Part shown: positions 50,306 through 60,337 of the stretch, piece after piece
Numbering within the stretch: position 1 is the stretch's first letter
How the letters are laid out: every line of letters begins with the position of its first letter
Source: Lagopus muta
Lineage: Eukaryota; Chordata; Aves; Galliformes; Phasianidae
Direction of reading: 5' to 3'
Length of the DNA: 64,000 nucleotides
Assembly: GCF_023343835.1 (NCBI RefSeq)
Contig: NC_064440.1
Span: 30,573,537-30,637,536 of the forward strand
Made by a program: the position numbers and the translations under genes
The notes under the pieces: model-generated
Told to the model about the DNA's origin: nothing
The model's input: only the letters and a program-made list of their open reading frames with translations
Database searches by the model: none

Positions 50306-50869
50306 TTGTTAGGTCCAGTGTATTAGAAATCTTAATTATGGAGATCGGGAAGGGGAAGATGGACACTATGATGAATTAGGGTAATGGGGAAGGGATTAAG
50401 GGCGATAGATAAGACAGAAAAGAAGAAGCAAGGAGTCTTTGTAGGCAGCCAGAGTGAGATAGTCACCAGCATGGATCCAGCCTGGTACGTAGTTCAATCT
50501 TTGAGGCCTGGCATCATCCCCCCAGTGCTCTTTGTTTAACGACGACTTGAAAGAAAATCATATCAATACGAGGAGAGCACCGAGACTTCTTGGAAACAAC
50601 AGGATGGCTGCTGACTGACACCAGATAATAAATAAATTAACTAGTAAATAGCAAATGTAAACCTTCTGTAAGATTGTGAACCTGGAGTATGCAGCCAGTG
50701 GGGAACAGGGGAGGGGGGGAGGCAAGGGGGAGAAAACGGGGTCTAAAGGCTGTCACGTTGTGTCCATAGGCGCGCTCCTGCTTGCGGGACGCCCGCCATT
50801 GCAATCGCGAATATCATCTGCTTTTATCAGAGATACCATCCTCACAAAATTACTTGGACATTTCCAACA
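50306..50869 (+). mobile_element. LTR-like sequence between array and duplicate B2
   Basis: About 560 bases absent from B1 and from the satellite. It begins near TGTTGTTAGG and ends TTTCCAACA, directly before B2 at 50,873. It has an AT-rich stretch with AATAAATAAATT near 50,628, a purine run of G blocks at about 50,705-50,735, and a GC-rich segment with GCAATCGCGAAT near 50,805. This is the layout of a retroviral LTR, but the boundaries, family and orientation are not secured. Confidence 0.35.
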
Positions 50870-51504
50870 CCGCTAGACTTCTAGCAATAAGGCTTCCACA
50901 TCAAACCTTTTCATAAAGCTAATTAAGAAGATGGCTCCCCTCACACATGCATCTGAAATAAGCTATCTTCCCAAGTGACACACACAAAAATAAAACCTAC
51001 TTGTGCCGGGGATGTGACAGCAGGGTTTTTCCCCTCCTGTCACAAAGAAATGCCAGATGTTCATCTGGCAATAATACCTTCGTTCAAACACACCTCTGGA
51101 AACCGTAACAGTAAAACATTATCATAGAAGAGCTATGGAGGAAACAACTCCCAGGTCACCCTCTTGCCACTCACACCGTTTCACATAACAGAAGACACAG
51201 GGACGGGACCTTGCGGCCGTGCAGCTGCAGCCCGGCAGCGGGCGGGTTAGCGCAAGTAACACCCGGCCTGCGGCAGCGGCCTCCCCTCGTACTCGTTCCT
51301 TACCTCCTTCTTCCAGCTGTTGTGTACGCATCAGTCCAAGTACGCTCATCTCACACACACACACTCTCACACCCCGGGCTCCCACTCGCAGCGGCGCCCC
51401 GCGTTACGGCCCCGCGGGATGAGCGGCCCGCAGGCCCGGCCCCAAGGCCGAAGAAGGCCGCCCGGAGCCGCGAGGAACTGCAGGCCGCGGCCCGCCAGCC
51501 TCGC

Positions 51505-51584
51505 CTCCACGATCTTCTCCTTCTTGTTCTGCTCCGCCTTCTTGCTGCCCCCCGCAGGCTGCTGCCGCTGCTTCTTGGGTACGT
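51505..51584 (-). pseudogene. ZC3H15: ZC3H15 exon 1 pseudo-exon in B2
   Basis: Corresponds to 13,516-13,593. The start codon is ACG instead of ATG, and one base is lost just after it, shifting the frame. One extra codon sits in the glutamine run. The splice donor GAG|GTGAGG has become GAG|GCGAGG. The remaining codons still read [18 protein letters not shown] in one frame. With no exons 3-10 nearby this cannot make ZC3H15. It retains flanking intron and promoter sequence, so it is a genomic duplicate and not a processed copy. Confidence 0.92.
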
Positions 51585-51960
51585 GGCGAGACGGCCGCTC
51601 GGCTCCCACTCGGAGCCTGGCGGGGGCGCACATGCGGCCACCGGCAGGTGCGAAGCGGCTGGCTCGCGGGGCACGCCGGGACTGCGCCAACGGCCCCGCC
51701 CTGAGGGAGGGCATCGGCAGCGATCCGCGGGGGCTGCCATGTTGGGGCTTGGCTCCCGTGAGGGGGCGGAGCGCGCCTTCTCTCCGCCGCTTGCGCGTCC
51801 CGCGGGGCTGGTTGCAGCGCGGCTGGAGGCGAGCGTCGTAAAACTAGGAGAGAAAGGGGCGCGCTGCAGTCGGCTTTCCCGCTCGGCTGTTAGCAGAGGG
51901 GCGTGAGGCAGACGGCTCGGTGCCGCTCGTCTCGTGAGAAGCGTGCTCGAGCTCCAGTAG
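51580..51960. promoter_or_regulatory. Duplicated, altered copy of the ZC3H15 CpG-island promoter
   Basis: Still CG-dense, with the GC box CCCCGCCC at about 51,694. About 45 bases present in B1 (13,694-13,740), including the CRE-like TGACGTA, are deleted, and the YY1-type motif has one change (GCTGCCATGTT). If active in the original direction it would read leftwards through the LTR-like stretch into the macrosatellite. Confidence 0.6.
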
Positions 51961-54358
51961 GTGCAGGGAGCGGAGACAAAGCACGTAATGACGCTCGCAC
52001 ATCTTTGCAGCTGTAATTTTTGCTGCTGTATGTTTCTTCTGCTCTTTATGAGGAAGGGAAAAGTAACCGAGAGAACGCTAAAAGGAAAAGAGACGCTTTA
52101 TCTCGTATTGCCATCTTCCCAAGTGCACGCAAGAGAACCTGCAAGGGAAGGAGTCAGGGAGAGAAAGGCTCTCAGCTACAGCCAGGTGCAAAGCACCGCG
52201 TGCGCGGCCCTGCATTGCCCCTCCTCGGGTCAGCTGGGAAACTCGGCATTCCCTGAGAACTGCCCTAGAAAAGCAACTAAGGGACTGCATTGCATGCTCA
52301 CTAGGACTGAGGGAAGGAACCTGCTGCTCCTTGGGGCATTCTGACACACGTGAACCTTGGCTACCGGGGGAACTGTGCTAAATAGCAGCCCTTAGAAATA
52401 AGCAGGCTTTTCTACAAGCAGAACGTGCACCCTGCTCCATGCACTACACAGGGGTCAGGTTTAGCATGCTAACAGCTGCAGCCTGCCTGAGAGCAGACCA
52501 GCACTACAACCAAGGCTGCCTGTGAGCTTTGCTTCCTCAGGGAGCACAGAGTCCTGCAGAGCAGCTCTCTTCTTCCACTGGGACAAGTTATCATCAGTGC
52601 ACTCCTGCAAGGTCCAATCTCCCTCCAGCAGATACCAGTTTAGAAAACGTTTGTCCTGTAAGTACCAGTTCCAAGGAGAAAAGGCAGCTCCTACTTGCCT
52701 AGAAAGAACCTTACCTTCTTTGTTTTGTTGGTAAGGGAGCTTTTGGTAGCCCCCTCATAACATCACACAGCTGTATCCTTCCTTACATCCTGATCCATAA
52801 AACTCCTTATACAACCAAAAGCAGATATTCAAATGCTTCTTCTAGTTGTTTATTTATAAAGTAACAATATCTCATTTTACATTCCTAAAATACATTGAAA
52901 TTTTATAATGTAGCTATTCTTCTTTGTTTTCTGTATAATTAAGAATACCTGTCATTAGAAGAACCTAGTATCCCACAGAGGATTTTATAAGATAAAGTGA
53001 AACATAATTGGTTAATTAAGATACTTAATTGGTTAATAAAGGTGGTGTTGTTCTGGCTAGTAGTAAGAGCTGCCTTTATAATGTTATGTAATGCTGTTTT
53101 GTTAGAGGGTGGGCTATGTACTTATGTAGATGTGTGTATGAGTAGATTTGTTTGTTGTTTTTCTATTGGGAAGCTTGATGAATTATGTGAAGTTATTTCA
53201 GGGAAGTGAATGTTTTGTTATTATCTGGTTTGTTTGTTTGTGTGGTGGAGTGAGGGTGATAAGTTTTGAGAAGAGCTTAGAGGAGACTTAAACCAGCTTT
53301 GTATGAGAGGGTGTTCCTTTTGTTGGATGGGGATTGTGGCTTCTCATGTGGGGGTCCAGAAGCTAAGAAATGTTGATTTATGTTAATGAAATGTGTTTAT
53401 TTGTGTTATTCTGGTAAGAGTAGTTCTAATTTTGTGCTTTCTAGTGGTAGTAGTGATTTGGAGGTACCTATCTTAAAAGTACTGGAAGAGGATGATTTCC
53501 TTAAGCACTAATTGTTCTCAGAGCGTCATGTTTAAAGTGTAATGTATGAATAGGTTCTTGAGGTGTAAAACATGACTTTGAGAAGAAAAAAATTTTCTAA
53601 AAACATGACTTAAGAAGAAAAGAATTTATTTGTATGCAAATTAATAGGTCTGAAAACAGTTATTTTTTCGTCTTTTGGTTTTGGATAAGGTTGGATGAGA
53701 AAAATAGCCTAAATACATGCCTGCAAGGAGTTAATTATCAGGAGCCTCATTGTAGGCATTGTCTTAAATCCTGCTTAAGAGAAAAGCAGTCTTCTCTTCT
53801 ATGTTCCCCTAAACAAAATTCATCAAAGCTGTTCTGAGGATTTAAAAGGACACTGTGTGTTTTCTGCCTTTGTGTACAAGTGGGGACTATCATAATGAGC
53901 TCTGCATGCTAGAGTTTCTTTATCTTTGGGTCAGTATTATTTTTGCTGCGATATCAGGCATATAATCAATGAATGTTAATGAACTTAAAAATGACAATGC
54001 CTTGTGACGCATGAGAAAAGAATTATCTTTTGTTGTGTTTTTCCCTTTCTAAGATATAGGCTTTTACTTATAATGCCTTAAATTATTTCAGTGGCTTTCT
54101 TCAGCTGCTTGTCTTATTCCACAGAGTAGCTAAGTGCTTTTACAGATTACTGGTTTTAAGTCTTCTGTCCCCATAAAGTGGCAGGAATTAGGGTCATGTA
54201 GCATTCTGGAAAGCTGTGAGGTTCATTTACTCACCTTTGTGGTGAGACAGAGTGTAGGCTGAAGCACTGTTCTCCTTGGATGAAAAAGGGTTAAGTTATC
54301 ACTATTATCAGTCTTTTGGTCATGTTCTGGGAATTGGATTTAGAATTAAAGAGCAGTT
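51961..54358. other. 5' flank within B2, no gene recognised
   Basis: Counterpart of 14,009-17,469 minus the 1.1-kb stretch. The 127- and 78-residue frames found here are also present in B1, but both frames sit in near-identical DNA with no excess of silent changes that I could see. Confidence 0.45.
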
Positions 54359-54460
54359 TAGCGTGGAAGAGACCCTTAAAATCATCTAGTTCCAACCCCT
54401 GCTACAGGCAGGCACACCTCCATCTAGACCAGGTTACTCAAAACCCAACCAGAATAAGTG
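54359..54460 (-). mobile_element. Short CR1 3'-end fragment, B2 copy
   Basis: Counterpart of 17,470-17,565, slightly more diverged from the CR1 consensus (GGCACACCTCC instead of GGGACACCTCC). Confidence 0.6.
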
Positions 54461-56102
54461 AAATATGTGCTATGGTTTTTCCAAGTACTAGCGAGAGAGT
54501 TCTTAGTTTTTGTGTAGAGATGTAGTTCTCAAATTCTGTACATGCACTTGCCATACCTGCTGGCTTGATTTGAAATGATGGGGATAAGCTAATTAGTAGA
54601 AGATGCTGTATGCTTCATTGCTGCTATTGTTTTTGGCCTACTAGATCTGATGAACAAAATGAGCTATGAAGTGAGTCGAGGTCTGTGGATGTGGGGATAC
54701 AAAAGTACTATATATGTAATACAGAGCAGCAGCCAGAAGGTGTCAGAATTGCTCTGTGTTCCGAGGCAGTTGTCTAGAAAACCGTGTAGCTGGTCCAGTC
54801 ATTCACCGACTGCTGACTGTTATGGAATTGCTGTGGGGGCTCACAAGCTGCAGGCTGTGCTAAGTTGCAGAGTCGCCCTCTACAAACGGATTAGGTACAT
54901 TTAAGTAATGTTTTTGGAGTCATTACATTTTTTCTTTGAAAAAGGTTCCTTTGTCTTTTTGCACCAAGAACGAGGGACTGAAAACAAGCTTGTTGTTAGA
55001 TATTTCAAAATGTGGGAGTTGAACAAAATAATTTTGTAAGCTGCAAGATTGAGAGACAGGTTTAGCAGAAAATATTTGGAGGGTGACAGCCTTGCATGTT
55101 GTTACCTGCCGTCCTCTGAGAACCGCTTTGGTGTTGTTCCTGGGACATCAAGATGGGGGTAGGAAGGGCAGGGGAGGCGTCTGCCAGGTTAGGTGCTGCT
55201 CTGTCTGAATTTGCACGAGGGTAGCATCAGCTGTCTGTTTGGAATAACCTTACTGTAGTGTGGATTGTGTCACAGATGGTCTACTGAACGGTACCACCCT
55301 TTCTGTTTTTCTGTTCTGGGAAGCATGCCATAGCCCTTGTGTCATTTTTTCCCCACGATTTCCTATCTAAAGGTGTGGTGTGGTGTGCTGTGTGTTTTTG
55401 GTGTATATTAATTTGGTTTGGGTTATCAAAGCTGACACTGACTCCAAAGAGGAATCCTAGAAAATTGTATTCTCCACAGAATTGTATAGCATAATTTTTT
55501 TTTGCTGTTTGATAGCATGCTCTAGAATATGTAAGAATAAGAGATGCTTAATAGTTAGAAAGAACACATTTTTAGAGAATGAAATAGATCCTTTTGTTTA
55601 AGTTCCATGAATTATAGATGATGTATGTCAGTGCCTGATGCCATAGCTATTTTGAGAGAAGTAATCAAAGATGTGAGAATTAAATGCTTTGAAAGTGATG
55701 GGGATACATTGTCAGTGGCTTTGGGTGTATAAGCTCTGCACAGAACGATCCATAATAAGCTAATTAGCATTAAAGGTAATAATAGCATTTGATGTTACAA
55801 AGGAGGCCTTTTAATGAACACCCTTGACTTAAGGAAAGCAATCCAGACATCACTGAAGGTTTAAAAAAAAAATCAATGTCACGTATTTTCATGAGGTATA
55901 AATACCGTGTGGTTTCTGATTGAAGAACGTGAAACAACTCTCAGCTTATCCTGCATTAAATGTGTTAAAATCTGAATAAGGAGAGATCACAAAAGTGAGT
56001 GCCCAGCTAGCAAGATCAGAGAGGGACTGCTGCTGAATATTTTAATAGTTAAGGTGGAAGTAACAGTAAAGTTCTGATAAATATTATGGACCGTACTGAA
56101 AT

Positions 56103-57600
56103 ACATGGCTTGGTGAATAATGAGTATGACAGTGCTGTTTTATGGAGTAATAGGATCATTTACTGAGCTGTGGTAATAGAACATTAACCTTCTGAGTAGA
56201 AATGAGTCTCTGGTTTCCAGAAGAAGTAAAGTGGAGTGAAAATCAAGTCTCTGTTAGTAAAATTCACAGCTGGAAAAACAACCTAACTGTTAATCTAGAG
56301 ATAAAGTTAACTTAGCTTTTTTTTTTTTTTGTCTTCCTAGATAAAGTTTTGCAGATCTTAAATTGCATGCAAGTTAGTTATTTGGATTTGGGATACAAAT
56401 CTCTAACAGCCTTCAGTGCAAAGAAGGTTGTGCTAATTGACTGTCCTGTCAGAAGCTGCAGAGTCTCTTGTACATCCCAGAGACAGACTTTGTGCTACCG
56501 ATTACTAGGCTCCTGGAATGAGCTCCTATACAAGAAGTGCAGACAGCAGCTCTGATCCCTGACCAGTAGTTACTTGGTCTGCTTCTCACAGGAACACAGA
56601 TCCTTGGATCTCTTCTTCAGGTAGGTTCTGCTGCCTTTTGTTTGTTCAGTGGAAAGAACTTTGTTAAGTGTCGTGCCTCTTTGATCTCTGCTGCAGTGAG
56701 TCACAGATCTGGAGTGTGTGGTTACAGAATGGCTCAGCTAATTGTCCTTCCTTGCTATTGTTAAACTAAAAGCTTACTTTTCATCTATCTATCTATCTAT
56801 ATATATATATATGCACACATGCTTTTAAATGCAGAGTTAACGCACACTTGTGCTACTGACATCTGTAGTGGTGACATCCGTGTTAGACACCAAACTTCTT
56901 GTAAAAGGGTCCTGGAAAAAGGAGTAGGAAATTAAGAAATAGTTTCAAAATTCAGGAGACTACTTTCTTAATTGGAATGCCTAGAGTGTGACAATTATGT
57001 ATCTAATTAGTGTATACACAGCTGCCAGAATAAATTAATAATTGCCCATAGCAATTACAATTCTTGTTTCCACCTGGAGACTGGAAGAGCTCCTGAGTTA
57101 AAGCTTACTAGCAGTTGGTAGGAAATGTTAGTGGGCATCCTTCCACCTTGGTGTGTTTTGGTCATCTGCAGATCTTCCAAATTGCCTTTTAGAAGGATAC
57201 AACACAATATACAAGCATATAACATACCAAAACTTTTTCTAGACTTTTTTTGAGCAAGGTGCTGTGCTTGCAGTTAAGTAATTCTTCATTCTCCACTTGA
57301 CTCTGCATTCTGTGCACCATTTTGTGGTATGAAGTGGAGGAGAAATATGGTTTTGTTTTGAAAAAGGTTTTGCTCCCATCTCTTGCTTGTGGCTATTGGA
57401 AGTGCAAGGCAGTAAGTGGTGAAGAGTGTTTTTTCCTTTTAATGTCTCTGTAGTGATGTCTGTGAATATAGCAGAAGTATTTCACATGGAGTACATAAGA
57501 GTATCAAGAAACTTATTTTTGGTCTGTGGATTAAACTCCCGTAATGGACTCCTGCAGAGGTGGATGCTATTGTAGATAGATTCCAAGTTCTAGTGATTTT
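56103..57600. other. Unassigned sequence right of B2
   Basis: No repeat family recognised. At 56,325-56,340 a T-run followed by TTCCTAG looks like a splice acceptor, and the plus-strand frame after it stays open for about 70 codons to a TGA at 56,553. No match or donor is evident, so it is not called as an exon. Confidence 0.4.
56783..56812. repeat. (CTAT)n(AT)n microsatellite
   Basis: About four CTAT units followed by an AT run. Confidence 0.85.
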
Positions 57601-58012
57601 TTTGTTTTGTTTTGTTTTAAAGTGGATCTCAGTTGCATTAGAAGTCAGGATAGCTGAAGAACCACTGAAGTCCTTGTTGCTTTGGATGGCGTTTGTGACA
57701 TTGCTGAGTTCTGACTCTGTTCTGTGAATCTCCGATGTGATTTGAGCTTGTATTTGATATTCAAATTGCTTCACCAAGGTCTGAATGCCAAGGAGCTGCC
57801 TTTGTTTTTAATTGTACCTTTCTTGGAGGGCACTGATTCTCTGCCTTAGGGAAGAACGTTCTCCTTGCTGTGGAAGACGGCGTGTTGTGGGTGAGGAGCG
57901 GCAGGCACTCCGGTAGATGGCAGTAGAGGCCTTTTCTGTAAGTGGAAGGAGGCGCTGGTGCAGGATGGTTGTGCAGCTGCCGAAATTTGGACGTGTAAGG
58001 ATGACAGCTGGA
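57600..58012 (-). pseudogene. Exon-like minus-strand open stretch with one stop, unknown gene
   Basis: After an acceptor-like CTCTCTTCCAG at about 58,013 the minus strand stays open for about 64 codons (for example STAIYRSACRSSPTTRR and RISALQERYN). It meets one TAA at about 57,808, then continues open in the same frame with a helical-looking segment (LGIQTLVKQFEYQIQAQ) to about 57,620. A donor-like AAG|GTACAA just before the TAA would allow the first part to be an exon of its own. I do not recognise the protein. It could be a decayed exon or chance. Confidence 0.25.
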
Positions 58013-58241
58013 AGAGAGAAAGCTGAGTTGGGCACATCATAAGCATTTCTTGAAGTGTTTGGGGGAGTCTGTGTGTACACATCTATGTCCGTGCAGTCCC
58101 TTGTGTTCACGTAGTGACAGAGCAAGGTATCTGCCTCTTAAGGTGCTTTCTGTGGATCTAAGCTAAGCTGTGGTCAAGTAGCTACAGGAGAGCTAAGAAA
58201 CCTAATTAATAACAAAAGGTCTCCATCCAAGTGTGGGAATC

Positions 58242-58540
58242 GAATGTTGTTTTTGCGTTAGAATTAGATAGTGTTATTTTTATTTCACGATCTCCGCTAT
58301 CATAGTTCTTTTTGGGAGCCCTACTTAACTTGGGGAAGATCTCTGATAAGGATATCAGGATATTCTTGTGGTGTGTCTGACAAAATATACATCTATACAC
58401 TTATATACAGAGTGTGTGTTCCTTGGGAAGGTTCGTCTAGGGGATAAGTGATGTAAACTTATCAGAGATCTTCCCCAAGTTAAGTAGAAGGAGATGGTGA
58501 AATAAAAATATTATCCAATTCTAATGCAGAAAAAACATTC
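58242..58540. repeat. Inverted repeat (palindrome) beside the rearranged exon 2 fragment
   Basis: The left arm 58,242-58,350 and right arm 58,458-58,540 are reverse complements. The inner 30 bases are perfect (58,321-58,350 against 58,458-58,487; CTACTTAACTTGGGGAAG...). The outer parts match with substitutions, and there is an extra piece of about 24 bases in the left arm. The spacer is 107 bases. The right arm ends 8 bases before the inverted segment A. Confidence 0.85.
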
Positions 58541-58547
58541 AATGCCT

Positions 58548-59235
58548 ACAGCAGTACAACTGAGGATGTAGAGGAAGAGCTGGTTCAGGTAATGTAAATG
58601 AACTTGCTGTGCAGTTAGGGAAGTATGAACGTCTGTCTGGATTTACAGAGAGTGCGTAGGGGAAGCACTGAAGGAAGTACTGTTGGAAGAAAAGCGTCTG
58701 TAATACTTAGAAATCACTACAGATACATGGCAATATTAACCTGCTTAACAAGAAGGTCAAACACTTAAATACGAGTGCGCGTGAGTGTCACGTATACGGG
58801 AGGGGAAGAGCAGTATGTATGGCTGTTCAGTTTTCACACATGTGTACATCTGCACTGATGTTTGAACATGCAGATGTGGGATGAAAAACAGTAGAAACAA
58901 CAGGTGGTGGCAGCAGCGTTTAGTGCGATTTTTGCAAAGCACACTTAAAAGTGATGGGAGGGAGACACACTGTCCACTCTATTGCTTGCATTGTTCGTGC
59001 TGCCAGAGGAAACAGTTTGTGTTTAACTGAAAGCCCAGGTGGAATGGCAGGTTTTTGGTTTTGTTTTTTTTTTTTTTTTTGTAGCAACTTGTTCTAATTC
59101 TTGGTCAGTTACAAGTAACTTGTCTTTGAATTTTTAGGACAAAACATTTGGTTTAAAGAACAAAAAAGGTGCAAAACAACAGAAATTTATCAAGGCTGTG
59201 ACTCACCAGGTTAAATTTGGTTTGCAAAATTTGAT
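58548..59235. repeat. Segment A, inverted copy: ZC3H15 intron 1 part plus exon 2
   Basis: Matches the reverse complement of 12,200-12,875 throughout, with moderate divergence. The match stops inside exon 2, so the exon 2 donor and intron 2 are not present. Confidence 0.85.
59138..59231 (+). pseudogene. ZC3H15: ZC3H15 exon 2 fragment, inverted
   Basis: Preceded by TTTTTAG as in the parent. It encodes [17 protein letters not shown] and on to KFG.QN, with silent and few replacement changes, then departs from the parent just before the exon's end. The frame runs on to a TGA at 59,411 through unrelated sequence. Exon 1 of the duplicate lies 7.6 kb away in the opposite orientation, so the two cannot be spliced together. 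Confidence 0.88.
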
Positions 59236-60337
59236 TCCCACTCAAGGAAGTGATGGCATGAGAATGCTATTTTATAATGTGCAGTTTTTGAAAGAGATCA
59301 GTTCATCTGTCAACGTTTTACAACAAAAGGCAGCATGGATACTGCGAATTTACAAATACCTAACTGGGATACAAAAAGCTTATAATTCAGTGACTTGTCA
59401 TCTAGCAGCCTGATGGATAAGCCTACAATATTCCCCTCCCAATTGCCCCAAACCCCCCGCACTTCATTTTACTTCAATCTAATGTGGTGTTATTGTGGCA
59501 TCCTGCTCTGCCATTAAAAGAATCCCGTTCTGTGTGCTTAATGCTTGTTTTATCATGCCCTCTTGCTTATCTCTGTGAAAGGGAGAGCTTGGTACTTGCT
59601 GAAGAAAATCTGTGGGTTCAGACTTGAAAGTGTGTGGTTTGTTTATGTGATGTGGTTTTAACCTGCTCAGAGCAGCTCTGTGTTCAGAGCTCTGCGTAAC
59701 TGGGTTACTGTGCTCACTTGGTAGAGCAGCAGCGCTGCTGTGATGTAGAACTGCGATGTGAGATGACTCACTGATGAGAATCAGTGCCACGATTGGCATC
59801 GGGAATCGATCTGATTGATCATAGCAATGAAGATTTTCCATTTTTGAACTAAGAAAAATATCATTAAACTGATGGAAGCTCAAGATGAGCCTCAATTCTT
59901 AAGCACAGGAAAAAAAGGAGTTGTTGCTTGATCTTACTGGTATTTGAGTAATGCTTCAGGTTGTTTAAGGAAAATGAGCAGTGTTTCCAGCATCGCAATA
60001 CTGAATTAATTTCACTTTATTTCTCTGCGGTCTTTTTAGTATTATATGCAGAATAATTCATCTTATCTAGATAGCTTTTCCAGCTGATTTAGGGAGAACT
60101 AAAGGAGGGCGTACAAATCTATTTTGCTTTGGTACTCTTTTGAACCATGTTATCAAACACTGTTGTTGACAGTCTATTTTAATAACAAGTTTTCTGTGAT
60201 CTAAGATCAAAGCATTAGTTGTTTTTGCTTTCTGCATACATCCTGCAGATAGAAGTGATCAACAGTATTATGTGTGCTGTAAGTTCATAGGTATACAGAC
60301 TCGTATGTATAGATATGCACATACCTGCATTTGAAAC
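59236..60337. other. Unassigned sequence
   Basis: No repeat family or gene recognised. The minus-strand 138-codon frame at 59,479-59,895 has no splice context or recognisable similarity. Confidence 0.4.

Larger units (their letters stand above)
50873..56102. repeat. Segment B2, second copy of the segmental duplication
   Basis: Direct-orientation copy of 12,875-20,288 without its LTR and CR1 insertions. Identity by eye is not uniform: about 96 percent over the first 2.6 kb, near 85 percent over about 53,540-54,575, and about 98 percent from 54,576 to the end. B2 carries a small extra piece of about 30 bases at 54,296-54,328. Confidence 0.93.

Noticed and set aside
27480-50366. Dozens of long minus-strand open frames (up to 483 codons) encoding Phe/Leu/Ser-rich membrane-like proteins
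   Set aside because: They follow from the T-poor plus strand of the satellite, change frame from monomer to monomer, lack promoters and splice context, and resemble no protein family.
51505-59231. Interpretation of the second ZC3H15 copy as a processed retrocopy
   Set aside because: It carries promoter, intron 1 and splice-site sequence, lacks exons 3-10 and a poly(A) tail, and is in two pieces of different orientation.
59198-59413. A 71-codon plus-strand frame starting within the inverted exon 2 fragment
   Set aside because: Only the first 11 or so residues come from ZC3H15. The rest is unrelated sequence that happens to be open.
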